Shown here piece by piece: positions 17,477 to 26,537 of a stretch of 64,000 nucleotides of DNA; the first letter of the stretch is position 1; each line of letters begins with the position of its first letter. Source of the stretch: Burkholderia sp. D-99 (GTDB lineage: Bacteria > Pseudomonadota > Gammaproteobacteria > Burkholderiales > Burkholderiaceae); assembly GCF_011605345.1 (NCBI RefSeq), contig NZ_JAAOXM010000002.1, forward strand, positions 1,116,001-1,180,000, in the 5' to 3' direction. The position numbers were made by a program, and so were the translations under genes. The notes under the pieces were generated by a model. That model saw nothing but the letters and a program-made list of their open reading frames with translations, did no database searches and was not told the DNA's origin.

Positions 17477-18676
17477 ATGACCGATCGTATCTTCATCAAC
17501 GCCGTCGACGCCGGCGGCCAGCCCATCAACCTCGTCGTCCGTGACGGCCGTTTTACCGCGATCGGCGCCGATTGTGCTGCCGCGCCCGGCGCGGAAACGA
17601 TCGACCTCGACGGCCGCGTCGTGCTGCCCGGCTTCGTCGATGGCCACATCCACCTCGACAAGAGCTTCGTCGGCGATCGCTGGGTGCCGCACGAACCGGT
17701 CGGCACGTTGCGCGAGCGGCTCGCGGTCGAGAAGCGCCAGCTCGCGGCCGCACCGCCGATCGTCGAGCGCGCGAACGCGCTGATCGAGCAGGCCGCCGCG
17801 TTCGGCACGGTCGCGATGCGCAGCCACGTCGACGTCGACGCGACGACGGGCCTGTCGAACCTGCAGGCCGTGATGGCCGCGCGCGAGCAGTGGCGCGGAA
17901 TCGTCGATATCGAACTCGTCGCGTTCCCGCAGGCCGGCGTCGTGACGTGCCCGGGCACCGCCGAGATCCTCGACGCAGCCGTGCGCGAAGGTGCGGACGT
18001 GGTTGGCGGGATCGACCCGACGACGCTCGACGGCGATGCGGACGGCCAGCTCGACATCGTGTTCGGCATCGCCGAGAAGCGCGGCGCGAAGATCGACATC
18101 CACCTGCACGAGCCGGGAGAAACGGGCATCGCGCAGCTGCTGCGGATCGCGGCGCGCACGCGCGCGGCGGGGCTCGGCGGTCGCGTGAACGTGAGCCATG
18201 CGTATGCGCTCGGCCAGGTGAGCGATGACGACGTGCAGCGCACCGCCGCGGCACTGGCCGAAGCCGGTGTGTCGATCCTGACGAATGCGCCGGGCGACTG
18301 CGCGTTTCCGCCGGTGCAGCCGCTGCGCGACGCGGGCGTGCACGTGTTCGCGGGCAACGACAACATCCGCGACGCATGGTGGCCGTACGGCAACGGCGAC
18401 ATGCTGCAGCGGGCGATGATGGTCGGCTACCGGTCGGGCTTCTACACCGACGAGGCGCTCGGTATCGCGCTGGACATGGCGACGCACGCCGGCGCGCGCG
18501 TGATCGGCAAGGATAACTATGGAATCGCGGTCGGCTGCGATGCGACGTTCGTCGCAGTGCGTGCGCCGAATGCGGCGGCGGCCGTCGCGGGCGTGCCGGC
18601 CGAGCGCTGGGTGTTCCGCCGCGGCGAAAGCGATACGAGCGCGCCATTCGCCCCTGCGCTGCGCTTCACGCGCTGA
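17477..18676 (+). CDS. Cytosine deaminase-like amidohydrolase (first copy)
   Basis: A 399-residue amidohydrolase of the CodA/AtzC type. Metal ligands are seen in GFVDGHIHLDK (near residue 58), HLHEPG (near 213), VSHAYALG (near 240) and the catalytic Asp in FAGNDNIRDAW. It should deaminate or hydrolyse a nitrogen heterocycle. The next gene encodes a second member, 76 bp downstream in the same direction, so the two probably act on related or successive substrates. Confidence 0.88.
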   Translation: MTDRIFINAVDAGGQPINLVVRDGRFTAIGADCAAAPGAETIDLDGRVVLPGFVDGHIHLDKSFVGDRWVPHEPVGTLRERLAVEKRQLAAAPPIVERANALIEQAAAFGTVAMRSHVDVDATTGLSNLQAVMAAREQWRGIVDIELVAFPQAGVVTCPGTAEILDAAVREGADVVGGIDPTTLDGDADGQLDIVFGIAEKRGAKIDIHLHEPGETGIAQLLRIAARTRAAGLGGRVNVSHAYALGQVSDDDVQRTAAALAEAGVSILTNAPGDCAFPPVQPLRDAGVHVFAGNDNIRDAWWPYGNGDMLQRAMMVGYRSGFYTDEALGIALDMATHAGARVIGKDNYGIAVGCDATFVAVRAPNAAAAVAGVPAERWVFRRGESDTSAPFAPALRFTR

Positions 18677-18752
18677 CCCACCTGACCGGCGGCACGGCGC
18701 GCGCCGTGCCCCGTTCGTACTGACTGCACTGACCGACCCCACCGGAACCGAC

Positions 18753-19937
18753 ATGACGAACCTGCTGATCCGCAACGTCCGCCCGAGCGCCGACGCTGCG
18801 CTCGACATCCTGATCGAAGGCGATCGCATCGCGCGCATCGGCCCGTCGCTCGACGCGCCCGCCGGCTGTGCGATCGAGGATGGCGCGGGGGCACTCGCGC
18901 TGCCCGGCCTCGTCGAAGGCCACACGCACCTCGACAAGACGCACTGGGGGATGCCGTGGTATCGCAACCAGGTCGGGCCGCGCCTCGTCGACCGGATCGA
19001 GAACGAACGCCACTATCGCGCGACGAGCGGCCATGACGCCGGCGCCGCGTCGCTCGCGCTGGCGCGCGCCTTCCTCGCGGCCGGCACGACGCGCATCCGC
19101 ACGCACGTCGACATCGATACCGAAGCCGGGCTGCGGCATCTGCACGGCGTGCTCGCGACGCGCGAGACCTTGCGCGGGCAGGTTGACATCCAGATCGTCG
19201 CGTTTCCGCAATCGGGCGTGCTCAAGCGGCCGGGCACCGACGCACTGCTGTCCGATGCGCTCGCCGCCGGCGCCGATCTGCTCGGCGGGCTCGACCCGTG
19301 CGCGATCGAAGGCGATCCGGTCGAGGCGGTGGACGTGTTGTTCGCGATCGCCGAACGCCACGGCCGCGGGCTCGACCTCCACCTGCACGAGCGCGGATCG
19401 ATGGGCGCGTACTCGCTCGACCTGATCCTGCAGCGCACCGCTGCGCACGGCATGCAGGGCAAGGTGACGATCAGCCACGGATTCTGTCTGGGTGATATCG
19501 CCGAACGCGAGCGCGATGCGCTGCTCGCCCGGATGGCGGAACTCGGCGTCGGGCTCGTCACGACCGCGCCGGCGGCGGTGCCCGTGCCGCCAGTGGCCGC
19601 GTGCCGTGCGGCGGGTGTGACGGTCATCGGCGGCAACGACGGCGTGCGCGATACGTGGACGCCCTACGGGTCGCCCGACATGCTCGAACGCGCGATGCTG
19701 ATCGGCATGCGCAACGATTTCCGCCGCGACGATGCGCTCGAGGTCGCGCTCGACTGCGTGACGCACAGCGCGGCGCGCGGTTGCGGCTTCGACGATTACG
19801 GGCTGCAGCCGGGCAGCCGCGCGGACGTCGTGCTGGTCGACGCGCTGACGTTCGCCGAGGCCGTCGTTGCGCGGCCGGTGCGGCGGCTCGTCGTGTCGTC
19901 GGGGAAGATCGTTGCGCGGAACGGTGCGCTGGTTTGA
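18753..19937 (+). CDS. Cytosine deaminase-like amidohydrolase (second copy)
   Basis: A 394-residue paralogue of the preceding enzyme with the same motif order: GLVEGHTHLDKTHWG, RTHVDIDTEAG, HLHERG, ISHGFCLG and IGGNDGVRDTW. Identity with the first copy looks moderate, so the duplication is old. The catalytic residues are intact. The substrate is unknown. No transporter lies beside the pair. Confidence 0.88.
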   Translation: MTNLLIRNVRPSADAALDILIEGDRIARIGPSLDAPAGCAIEDGAGALALPGLVEGHTHLDKTHWGMPWYRNQVGPRLVDRIENERHYRATSGHDAGAASLALARAFLAAGTTRIRTHVDIDTEAGLRHLHGVLATRETLRGQVDIQIVAFPQSGVLKRPGTDALLSDALAAGADLLGGLDPCAIEGDPVEAVDVLFAIAERHGRGLDLHLHERGSMGAYSLDLILQRTAAHGMQGKVTISHGFCLGDIAERERDALLARMAELGVGLVTTAPAAVPVPPVAACRAAGVTVIGGNDGVRDTWTPYGSPDMLERAMLIGMRNDFRRDDALEVALDCVTHSAARGCGFDDYGLQPGSRADVVLVDALTFAEAVVARPVRRLVVSSGKIVARNGALV

Positions 19938-20004
19938 GTGAAGCGTGAGCGCAGCGTCACCCCGGTATGATCCGGTTTTCAGCCGAACCTCCCGGGAGAC
20001 GACG

Positions 20005-20478
20005 ATGCGACGCACGACAGCGGCACGGGCCGCACGATGGATGGCGGCGGCCCTGTTCGCCGTGAGCGCCGCGCATGCGGTGGCGGCGGGGCCGACGGAC
20101 GCGCAGCAGGAAGCCAACCGGCGCACAGTGCTCGCGTTCTATGAAAAAGGCCTGAACGAGAAGGATGCCGACGCCGCGCTCGCGTACGTCGGCGATCGCT
20201 ACGTGCAGCACAATCCGAACGCGGCCGACGGCCGCGACGGCTTCCGCAAATTCGTCGCGTTCCTGCGCGACAAGTATCCGCAGTCGCACAGCGAGATCAA
20301 GCGCTCGTTCGTCGATGGCGACTACGTGATCCTGCACGTGCACGCGGTGCGTGAACCCGGCACGCGCGGCAGCGCGATCATGGACATCTTCCGGCTGGAG
20401 AACGGCAAGATCGTCGAGCACTGGGACGTCAATCAACCCGTGCCCGAGCAGGCCGCGAACGGGAACACGATGTTCTGA
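20005..20478 (+). CDS. Exported SnoaL/NTF2-like protein
   Basis: A 157-residue protein with a signal peptide (cleavage after AHAVAA, about residue 28) and an NTF2-like fold: AFYEKGLNEKDADAALAYVGDRYVQHNPNAADGRDGF and the closing FRLENGKIVEHWDVNQPVP. Such SnoaL-like proteins bind small molecules or act as simple isomerases; many are annotated only by fold. CGGGAG precedes the ATG. It is convergent with the LysR gene. Confidence 0.85.
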   Translation: MRRTTAARAARWMAAALFAVSAAHAVAAGPTDAQQEANRRTVLAFYEKGLNEKDADAALAYVGDRYVQHNPNAADGRDGFRKFVAFLRDKYPQSHSEIKRSFVDGDYVILHVHAVREPGTRGSAIMDIFRLENGKIVEHWDVNQPVPEQAANGNTMF

Positions 20479-20603
20479 CGGGCATCGGGCATCGGGCGCG
20501 CGGGCGTGCGGGCGTGGCGATGCGCCCGCGATCGCGTCGCATCGGCCGTGCCGGCGGCACCACGGCGTCCTTTTCTTTGCCGCATCCGGCTTGCTCTTTC
20601 TTG

Positions 20604-21464
20604 CTACTCCTCGTGCTCCAGCATCGCCGCGAGCGTCTTCGTCAGCTCGCTGACCATCGGGTCGGCCGTCGGCCGATGCAGGATGGCGATGTCCATGTGC
20701 TCGATCGGCGCGAAACCCTGCTTCGCGGTCAGCACCGTGTGCTCGTCCGTCACCACGCGGGCGGGCAGCACGCTGATGCCGAGCCCGTCGGCGACGGCGG
20801 CCTGGATGCCGCTCAGGCTCGATGTCGTGAAGCTGATCCGCCAGCGGCGGCCGCGCTCCTCGATCGCCTTGATCATGTCGTCGCGATAGAGCCCGCGCGG
20901 CGGAAACACGACGATCGGCACCGGGTCGAGATCGATCGACGGATGCGCGGCGCTGTCGATCCAGCGCAGTTTCTCGGGCCAGCGCACGACGGCTTCGCGG
21001 CTGTCGCGGCGCTGCTTGATCAGCACGAGGTCGAGTTCACCGCGATCGTACGCTGCGCTGATGTCGCGGCTCAGCCCGCACATCACTTCGAGCTTGACCT
21101 GCGGATGCTCGCGATTGAACGCGGCGAGCGCGTGGGTCGTGCGGCCCGCCGCGAAATCGTCGGGCACGCCGAGCCGGATCGTCAGCGCGACCGTCGCGCC
21201 CGACAATGCTTCCAGCATCTCGTCGTTCAGCGCGAGCATGCGCCGCGCATAGCTGAGCACCGTCACGCCCGCGTCGGTCGGCCGGACGTCGCGCGTGCCG
21301 CGGTCGAGCAGGCGGTGCCCGGCGATTTCCTCGAGCCGGCGTACCTTCTGGCTGACCGTCGACTGCGTCGAATGCAGGCGCGCGGACGCCGTCGTGAAGC
21401 TGCCGCAGTCGGCGACCATCACGAGCGCGCGCAGCAGGTCGATGTCGAACAGGGGTCTATTCAT
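20604..21464 (-). CDS. LysR family transcriptional regulator
   Basis: A 286-residue regulator with the N-terminal winged helix-turn-helix (FDIDLLRALVMVADCGSFTTASARLHSTQSTVSQKVRRLE) and a C-terminal substrate-binding domain (about residues 90-285). It is divergent from the ankyrin-repeat gene with a 219-bp gap. The effector and targets are unknown. Confidence 0.93.
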   Translation of the reverse strand: MNRPLFDIDLLRALVMVADCGSFTTASARLHSTQSTVSQKVRRLEEIAGHRLLDRGTRDVRPTDAGVTVLSYARRMLALNDEMLEALSGATVALTIRLGVPDDFAAGRTTHALAAFNREHPQVKLEVMCGLSRDISAAYDRGELDLVLIKQRRDSREAVVRWPEKLRWIDSAAHPSIDLDPVPIVVFPPRGLYRDDMIKAIEERGRRWRISFTTSSLSGIQAAVADGLGISVLPARVVTDEHTVLTAKQGFAPIEHMDIAILHRPTADPMVSELTKTLAAMLEHEE

Positions 21465-21683
21465 TTCTGCACTTTTGCGGATTCGAACATTTCATTTCCA
21501 AATGCGTGCGACGACTTTTAACATGGCCGGACGCCGTGGGCAATCGCGGTTTCGCCGGACGCGGTGCGGCGCCGTGTGGCGCCACGGGGGCGCCTGACGG
21601 ATCGCATTAACCGCGTGTCAGCGGTGCGTCACCCGTGCATCGGCAGGCACATCGGCAGGCGCGGCACGCAAGGAGGAAACGGG

Positions 21684-22358
21684 ATGTTTTTCAAACGGAT
21701 CGCGATCATCGGCTCGTTTGCCTTGACCACGCTCACGTCGGCCGTGGCGGCCGCCGACGGCGGCGCGCCCGAAAGCCGGCTGCGCAGCGCGGCCGACCGG
21801 GGTGACGCGGGCGAAGTGCGCACGCTGCTCGAACACGGCGCGCAGATCGATTCGCGCGACGGGCAGGGCCGCACGGCGCTGCTGCTCGCGACGCACGGCA
21901 ATCACGTCGAGGCGGCGCGCGTGCTGATCGACGCGGGCGCGGACGTCAACGCGAAGGACGCGATCCAGGACAGCCCGTATTTGTATGCCGGTGCGCGCGG
22001 CTATCTCGACATCCTGCGGATGACGCTCGTGCACGGCGCGGACCTGTGCAGCACGAACCGGTATCGCGGCACCGCGCTGATTCCGGCCGCGGAGCGCGGC
22101 CATGTGGATACGGTGCGCACGTTGATCGACGCGGGCGTGAACGTCGACCACGTGAACCGGCTCGGCTGGACCGCGTTGCTGGAGGCGATCATGCTCGGCG
22201 ACGGCAGCGAGCGTTATGTGCGGATCGTGCAGTTGCTCGTCGACGGGCACGCGAACGTCAATCTCGCGGATTCGAACGGCGAGTCGCCGCTGCAGCATGC
22301 GCGGCGGCGCGGATATGCGGCGATCGAGAGGGTGCTGGTGGGGGCGGGGGCGCGGTAG
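21684..22358 (+). CDS. Exported ankyrin-repeat protein
   Basis: A 224-residue protein with a signal peptide (to about residue 24, AVAAA) and five ankyrin repeats (for example GRTALLLATHGNHVEAARVLIDAGADVN). Periplasmic ankyrin proteins often protect against oxidative stress or bind partner enzymes; the partner here is not evident. A strong AGGAGG precedes the ATG. Confidence 0.9.
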   Translation: MFFKRIAIIGSFALTTLTSAVAAADGGAPESRLRSAADRGDAGEVRTLLEHGAQIDSRDGQGRTALLLATHGNHVEAARVLIDAGADVNAKDAIQDSPYLYAGARGYLDILRMTLVHGADLCSTNRYRGTALIPAAERGHVDTVRTLIDAGVNVDHVNRLGWTALLEAIMLGDGSERYVRIVQLLVDGHANVNLADSNGESPLQHARRRGYAAIERVLVGAGAR

Positions 22359-22361
22359 GTT

Positions 22362-23051
22362 TCAGCGGTGGCGAGACTTGTGTTCGGGCGTGCCGCCGGG
22401 AAGTTTGCGCAGGAATGCTTCGGCCAGTTCGACGCAATAGTCGAACGACGGCGTGTAGTCGAGTGTCTGGATGTCGTCGAAACGCGACTTGACGAAGGCG
22501 CGATGCTCGTTGAGCAGACGCAAAAACGTATCGCGATGCCGAACGAGAAATGCTCCGGCTTCCATCAGGCTCTCCGGTTCCCGCTCGATGACCAGACACA
22601 GATCGAACAGGTCCCGCGCGGTCGGGCGATCGCCACGGTGCCACATTTTCTTGGCGATGATTTCCGCGGAAGTCTCGACCTTGACGACGTGATCCATCAG
22701 CATCCATTCGTCGTAGCCGGGAGACATCAGATTTCGGGAGACCACGAAGTCGATTTCGCCGTCGGGCAGCACCAGTTTCACGAAACCCGCATGTTCTTCG
22801 TAGTGTGTCGTGATGTCGGATGCGGCGTCGCTGATGCGGGGATTCACGTACCCGAGATATTGTGGGTCGGGTACGAAGATGTCGACGTCCTTGCTGACGC
22901 GATGGCCGTGGCGCAGCATGAGAACCGTGCCTCCACCGAACGTCCAGAACGGATTCGACGTGCCGTGCTTGCGTATCTCGTCAACCAGCGTCACCGCGTG
23001 ACGAAAAAGGCCTTGCCACGGGCCGTCGGGCAACGCGGATGGTGTGGTCAT
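22362..23051 (-). CDS. AbiEii-like nucleotidyltransferase
   Basis: A 229-residue protein of the nucleotidyltransferase superfamily (AbiEii/MNT type). The core motif is FGGGTVLMLRHGHRVSKDVDIF, that is GG followed by the D-x-D pair, and a third acidic position falls in GEIDFVVSR. The start codon overlaps the stop of the upstream XRE gene (ATGA), and GGGAGG lies 7 bases before it. The pair looks like a toxin-antitoxin unit in which this protein would modify RNA or protein by nucleotide transfer; that role is inferred. Confidence 0.8.
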   Translation of the reverse strand: MTTPSALPDGPWQGLFRHAVTLVDEIRKHGTSNPFWTFGGGTVLMLRHGHRVSKDVDIFVPDPQYLGYVNPRISDAASDITTHYEEHAGFVKLVLPDGEIDFVVSRNLMSPGYDEWMLMDHVVKVETSAEIIAKKMWHRGDRPTARDLFDLCLVIEREPESLMEAGAFLVRHRDTFLRLLNEHRAFVKSRFDDIQTLDYTPSFDYCVELAEAFLRKLPGGTPEHKSRHR

Positions 23052-23527
23052 GCCCATACCTCCCGATACAGGTGAAGATCCTTCGACCATGCCGCGAGGT
23101 TTTTCCAGATGGCCCGAAGCGGGGTGCCCGAGCGTTCGGCGGCCTCCTCGGCCGCTTTCACCACGACGGGTAGCGGCACCTCGTCGAGGATGACGGAAAA
23201 CTGCGATTCGTATCCTTCCGGAATGTGTCCGGTGATCAACGCGTCGGCCAGCAAGCGTTCGGTCAATTCGCCCTTGTAGCTGACGTTTGCGCTCACAACG
23301 GCCTTGTAGAGGCCATTATGGGCCTGTCGCGGCAATGCCAGGAGTTCGATGCCGAGCACGCTGAGCAACGGGATCAGCTTGTTGATTCCGAGATCCTTGA
23401 CCTTGCCGGCTTCGAGCTGGTTGACGGTGAACCGGGACAGCCCGGCGAGCTTGGCAAGCTGGGCCTGCGTGAGATCGAGTTCCGCCCGCCGTTTCGCCAC
23501 GGCCTGACCGATTTCATAGAGTTGCAC
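23048..23527 (-). CDS. XRE family antitoxin-like protein
   Basis: A 159-residue protein with an N-terminal helix-turn-helix (QAVAKRRAELDLTQAQLAKLAGLSRFTVNQLEAGK) and a C-terminal region with no clear family. The chosen start is GTG at 23527 with GGGAGG before it; an open frame runs further upstream but crosses the operator. It overlaps the nucleotidyltransferase gene by 4 bases and is probably its antitoxin and the repressor of the pair. Confidence 0.8.
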   Translation of the reverse strand: MQLYEIGQAVAKRRAELDLTQAQLAKLAGLSRFTVNQLEAGKVKDLGINKLIPLLSVLGIELLALPRQAHNGLYKAVVSANVSYKGELTERLLADALITGHIPEGYESQFSVILDEVPLPVVVKAAEEAAERSGTPLRAIWKNLAAWSKDLHLYREVWA

Positions 23528-23560
23528 GTTGACCTCCCGGCGCAGGTTCAATGCGTTTGA

Positions 23561-23580
23561 ATGTAAAGTATATCTTACAT
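23561..23580. promoter_or_regulatory. Operator-like palindrome of the XRE/nucleotidyltransferase pair
   Basis: ATGTAAAGTATATCTTACAT is an inverted repeat with half-site ATGTAAnnTA, starting 34 bp upstream of the XRE gene. It is the kind of site that an antitoxin uses to repress its own promoter. Confidence 0.65.
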
Positions 23581-23989
23581 CTTCGGATGGCCTGTTGTCT
23601 CTGAGCATGGTCTGGTGCGGTATAGGACGCATCGTCGATGCTATCAAGGCGAGACCGGACGATACCTGTATAGACATCGCTATTCCACGGATATCCGGAA
23701 AAACACGCTCTGTGGCGGGCGTGCATCTCACAGGGTAAACGCTCAAACAACGCGAAAATCCCTGCTCTTCACGCTCGTTTCGTGCGCAATTCCTTTCATC
23801 TCGCTCCCGCCCGGCCTTAATCCGCTGATCCCGTTTTCCCCGCTTGCGCTCAAAATTTGAGCAGTCTAGACTGCATCGCAGTTTCATCGAAGTCCCTGTC
23901 TTTCGCGCACCGCGCCGGGCGTTCCGGCGCAACGCCACCCACCGGACGCCGGCGCTTGCCCGCCGCGTCGAGACCTTCAAGGACACGCC
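23581..23989. other. Intergenic region upstream of the binding-protein gene
   Basis: About 400 bp between divergent genes. The part near 23600-23870 is less GC-rich than the flanks and probably carries both promoters. No gene is supported. Confidence 0.4.
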
Positions 23990-24793
23990 ATGAACCGCAC
24001 TGCAAAGCTTCTCGTTACCGCGCTGGCGTTCGCGCCGCTCGTGTCGTTCGCGCAGGACACGTCGACGATCCGCTGGGGCATCGACCCCACGTATCCGCCG
24101 TTCGAGGCGAAGCAGCCCGACGGCTCGCTGGCCGGCTTCGACATCGACCTGCGCAATGCGATCTGCGAGCAACTGCGCGCGAAGTGCGTATGGGTCGAGC
24201 AGGGCTTCGACGGGATGATTCCGGCGCTGCGCGCGCGCAAGTTCGACGTGATCATGTCCGCGATGACGGCCACCGACGAGCGGCTCAAGCAGATCGATTT
24301 CTCGAACAAGCTGTATGCGTCGCCGGGCGCGCTCGTCGCGCCGGTCGGCTCGAAGCTGCTGCCGACTGCCGCGTCGCTCGCGGGCAAGCGCATCGGGATC
24401 GACCAGGGCACGACGCAGGAAGCGTACGCAAAGGCCGAATGGGCGACCAAGGGTGTGACGATCGTCTCGTACCAGAACCAGGACCAGGTGTACCAGGATC
24501 TCGTCAACGGCCGCCTCGACGCGACCTTCCAGGACAAGACGCAGGCCGGCTACTCGTTCCTGAAGACGCCGCGCGGCAAGGGTTACGCGTTCGCAGGCCC
24601 CGACGTGACCGACGTGCGGATCACCGGCTACGGCGTGGCGATGGGCGTGCGCAAGGGCGACGACGCGATGAAGAAGCGGCTGAACGACGCGATCGTCGCG
24701 ATCCGCGCGAACGGCACGTACCAGAAGATCGCCGCGAAATACTTCGACTTCGACATCTACGGGGCGAAGCAGCAGCTGACTTCGGCACCGTGA
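23990..24793 (+). CDS. ABC transporter substrate-binding protein (polar amino acid type)
   Basis: A 267-residue periplasmic binding protein of the HisJ/ArgT class. It has a signal peptide (to VSFAQD, about residue 22), the family start IRWGIDPTYPPFEAKQPDGSLAGFDIDL, and the ligand-contact segment FDVIMSAMTATDERLKQIDFS. It should bind a basic or polar amino acid or an opine-like compound. No permease or ATPase gene is adjacent, so it must use a transporter elsewhere. Confidence 0.9.
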   Translation: MNRTAKLLVTALAFAPLVSFAQDTSTIRWGIDPTYPPFEAKQPDGSLAGFDIDLRNAICEQLRAKCVWVEQGFDGMIPALRARKFDVIMSAMTATDERLKQIDFSNKLYASPGALVAPVGSKLLPTAASLAGKRIGIDQGTTQEAYAKAEWATKGVTIVSYQNQDQVYQDLVNGRLDATFQDKTQAGYSFLKTPRGKGYAFAGPDVTDVRITGYGVAMGVRKGDDAMKKRLNDAIVAIRANGTYQKIAAKYFDFDIYGAKQQLTSAP

Positions 24794-24824
24794 TTCAGTG
24801 ATTCATTCAATCGACAGGCACACC

Positions 24825-25673
24825 ATGACGAGTATCCAGGATCGCGTCGCGCAAGCCGTGACGCCCGAACTGATCGCCGCGTTCCGCGAGGAAGGCGCGG
24901 TCTGCATCAAGGGCATCTTCTCGCCCGACGAAGTCGCCGCGCTGCGCGCCGGCATCGACGCGAATCTCGCGCAGCCCAGCCCGCGCGCGAAAGTCGCGAG
25001 CCGGCCCGACGATCCGGGCTGGTTCTTCGAGGATTTCTGCAACTGGCAGCACAACGACGCGTATCGCGACTTCATCGTGCGCTCGCCGGCGCCGTCCGTC
25101 GCGGCCGCGCTGATGGGCACCGAAAACGTGCGGCTGCATCACGACCACCTGCTCGTGAAGGAGCCCGGCACGCGGCAGCGCACGCCGTGGCACCAGGACC
25201 AGCCGTACTACAACATCGAGGGCGACGACAACGTCAGCATGTGGATTCCGGTCGATCCGGTGCCGCTCGAATCGACGCTGGAATTCGTCGCGGGCTCGCA
25301 TCTCGGGCCGTGGCTGATGCCGCGCACGTTCATGGACAAGGAAGCGAAGTGGTTTCCGGAAGGCAGCCTTGCGGATCTACCGGACATCGAAGGCGACCGT
25401 GCGGCTTTCCCGATCCGCCATTGGGCGCTCGAGCCCGGCGACATGGTGTGCTTCCGGATGCTCACGCTGCATGCGTCGGGCGGTACGCAGAACCGCCGGC
25501 GTGCGTTCTCGATCCGCTTCGTCGGCGACGATATCCGTCACGCGCCGCGCCGCTGGAAGACGTCGCCCGAATTTCCCGGGCTCGCGGAGCAACTGCCCGA
25601 CGGTGCGCCGCTCGACCACCCGCTGTTTCCGGTCGTGTGGTCGCGCGGCGCGGGGCAGGCCGGCGCGATCTGA
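24825..25673 (+). CDS. Phytanoyl-CoA dioxygenase (PhyH) family protein
   Basis: A 282-residue Fe(II)/2-oxoglutarate-dependent dioxygenase. The iron ligands are seen in TPWHQDQPYYN (His-x-Asp) and in MLTLHASGGTQNRRRAFSIRF (distal His, then the 2-oxoglutarate Arg). It lies 31 bp after the binding-protein gene and is probably co-transcribed, which suggests hydroxylation of the imported amino acid or amine rather than a fatty acyl-CoA. The ATG at 24825 gives the usual family start. Confidence 0.87.
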   Translation: MTSIQDRVAQAVTPELIAAFREEGAVCIKGIFSPDEVAALRAGIDANLAQPSPRAKVASRPDDPGWFFEDFCNWQHNDAYRDFIVRSPAPSVAAALMGTENVRLHHDHLLVKEPGTRQRTPWHQDQPYYNIEGDDNVSMWIPVDPVPLESTLEFVAGSHLGPWLMPRTFMDKEAKWFPEGSLADLPDIEGDRAAFPIRHWALEPGDMVCFRMLTLHASGGTQNRRRAFSIRFVGDDIRHAPRRWKTSPEFPGLAEQLPDGAPLDHPLFPVVWSRGAGQAGAI

Positions 25674-25703
25674 CGCTGACACTGGCGCGCGTGCATGACG
25701 GAC

Positions 25704-25736
25704 GCGGCGGCCGTTTCCTGACGAAACGGCCGCCGC
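25704..25736. terminator. Bidirectional terminator hairpin
   Basis: A perfect 14-bp stem (GCGGCGGCCGTTTC, loop CTGAC, GAAACGGCCGCCGC), with GCGCTTTT following on the plus strand, lies between the convergent dioxygenase and HutC-type genes. It is well placed to end both transcripts. Confidence 0.75.
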
Positions 25737-25769
25737 GCGCTTTTGTGCGTGCGGGCGTGTGACGAAGGA

Positions 25770-26507
25770 TCAGGTCGGGTGGCGTCCGGCGCCCGGCTTG
25801 AAGCGCGAGCCGAGCCGGTAGCGGTTGCCCGGATGCAGGAAGTGCACGAACGTGACGGGCTGCCCGTTCGTCCAGGTGCGGCGCGTGAGCGTGAGGCACG
25901 GCTCGTCGGCGCGCATGTCGAGCAGCCGCGCCTGTTCGCCGGTTGGCAGCGCTGCATCGACCACGTGCTCGATCTCCAGTTCGTAGTGCGACACGTTGTT
26001 GAACAGGTACTCGGACGGCGGCTCGACCTGGAAATCCTGGTCGATGAACCCGGGTGCGGCGGCCGGGTTTACGTAGCGATCCTCGAGCTGGATCGGGCGG
26101 CCGTTTTCCTCGTGCACGCAGACCACGTGAAAAACCGGCGTATTGACCGGCAGGCCGAACGCGGCCGCGACGTCGAACGACGCGGGTTCGCTCGACTGGC
26201 TCAGCACGCGGCAGCGGTATTCGTGCCCGCGCGCGCGGATTTCGTCGCGGATGTGCGCGATCATCAGCAGGTTCGACTGCGGCTTCACCTCGGCGACGAA
26301 CGTGCCGACGCCCGCGATGCGCTTGAGCACGCCTTCCTCGGTCAGCTCGCGCAGCGCGCGGTTGACCGTCATGCGCGCGACGCCGAACTGCGCGGCGAGA
26401 TCGAGCTCGGACGGAATGCGGTCCCCGGGGCGCCAGTCGCCCGAGTCGACGTTCTGACGAACGAGCGTCTTGATCTGCTGGAACGGTGCGGTGGCCTTTG
26501 TGACCAT
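25770..26507 (-). CDS. GntR family regulator, HutC/UTRA type
   Basis: A 245-residue regulator with a winged helix-turn-helix (GDRIPSELDLAAQFGVARMTVNRALRELTEEGVLKRI) and a UTRA ligand domain ending in TLTRRTWTNGQPVTFVHFLHPGNRYRLGSRF, close to histidine-utilisation repressors. No hut enzymes are nearby, so it more likely controls the surrounding uptake and degradation genes. Confidence 0.9.
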   Translation of the reverse strand: MVTKATAPFQQIKTLVRQNVDSGDWRPGDRIPSELDLAAQFGVARMTVNRALRELTEEGVLKRIAGVGTFVAEVKPQSNLLMIAHIRDEIRARGHEYRCRVLSQSSEPASFDVAAAFGLPVNTPVFHVVCVHEENGRPIQLEDRYVNPAAAPGFIDQDFQVEPPSEYLFNNVSHYELEIEHVVDAALPTGEQARLLDMRADEPCLTLTRRTWTNGQPVTFVHFLHPGNRYRLGSRFKPGAGRHPT

Positions 26508-26537
26508 CGGGGATCCTTGCGCGAAGAAGTGGCGAGG

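Noticed and set aside
23048..24172. 374-residue XRE protein with a long N-terminal extension
   Set aside because: The extension crosses the operator palindrome and is antisense to the binding-protein gene; the GTG at 23527 has a good ribosome site.
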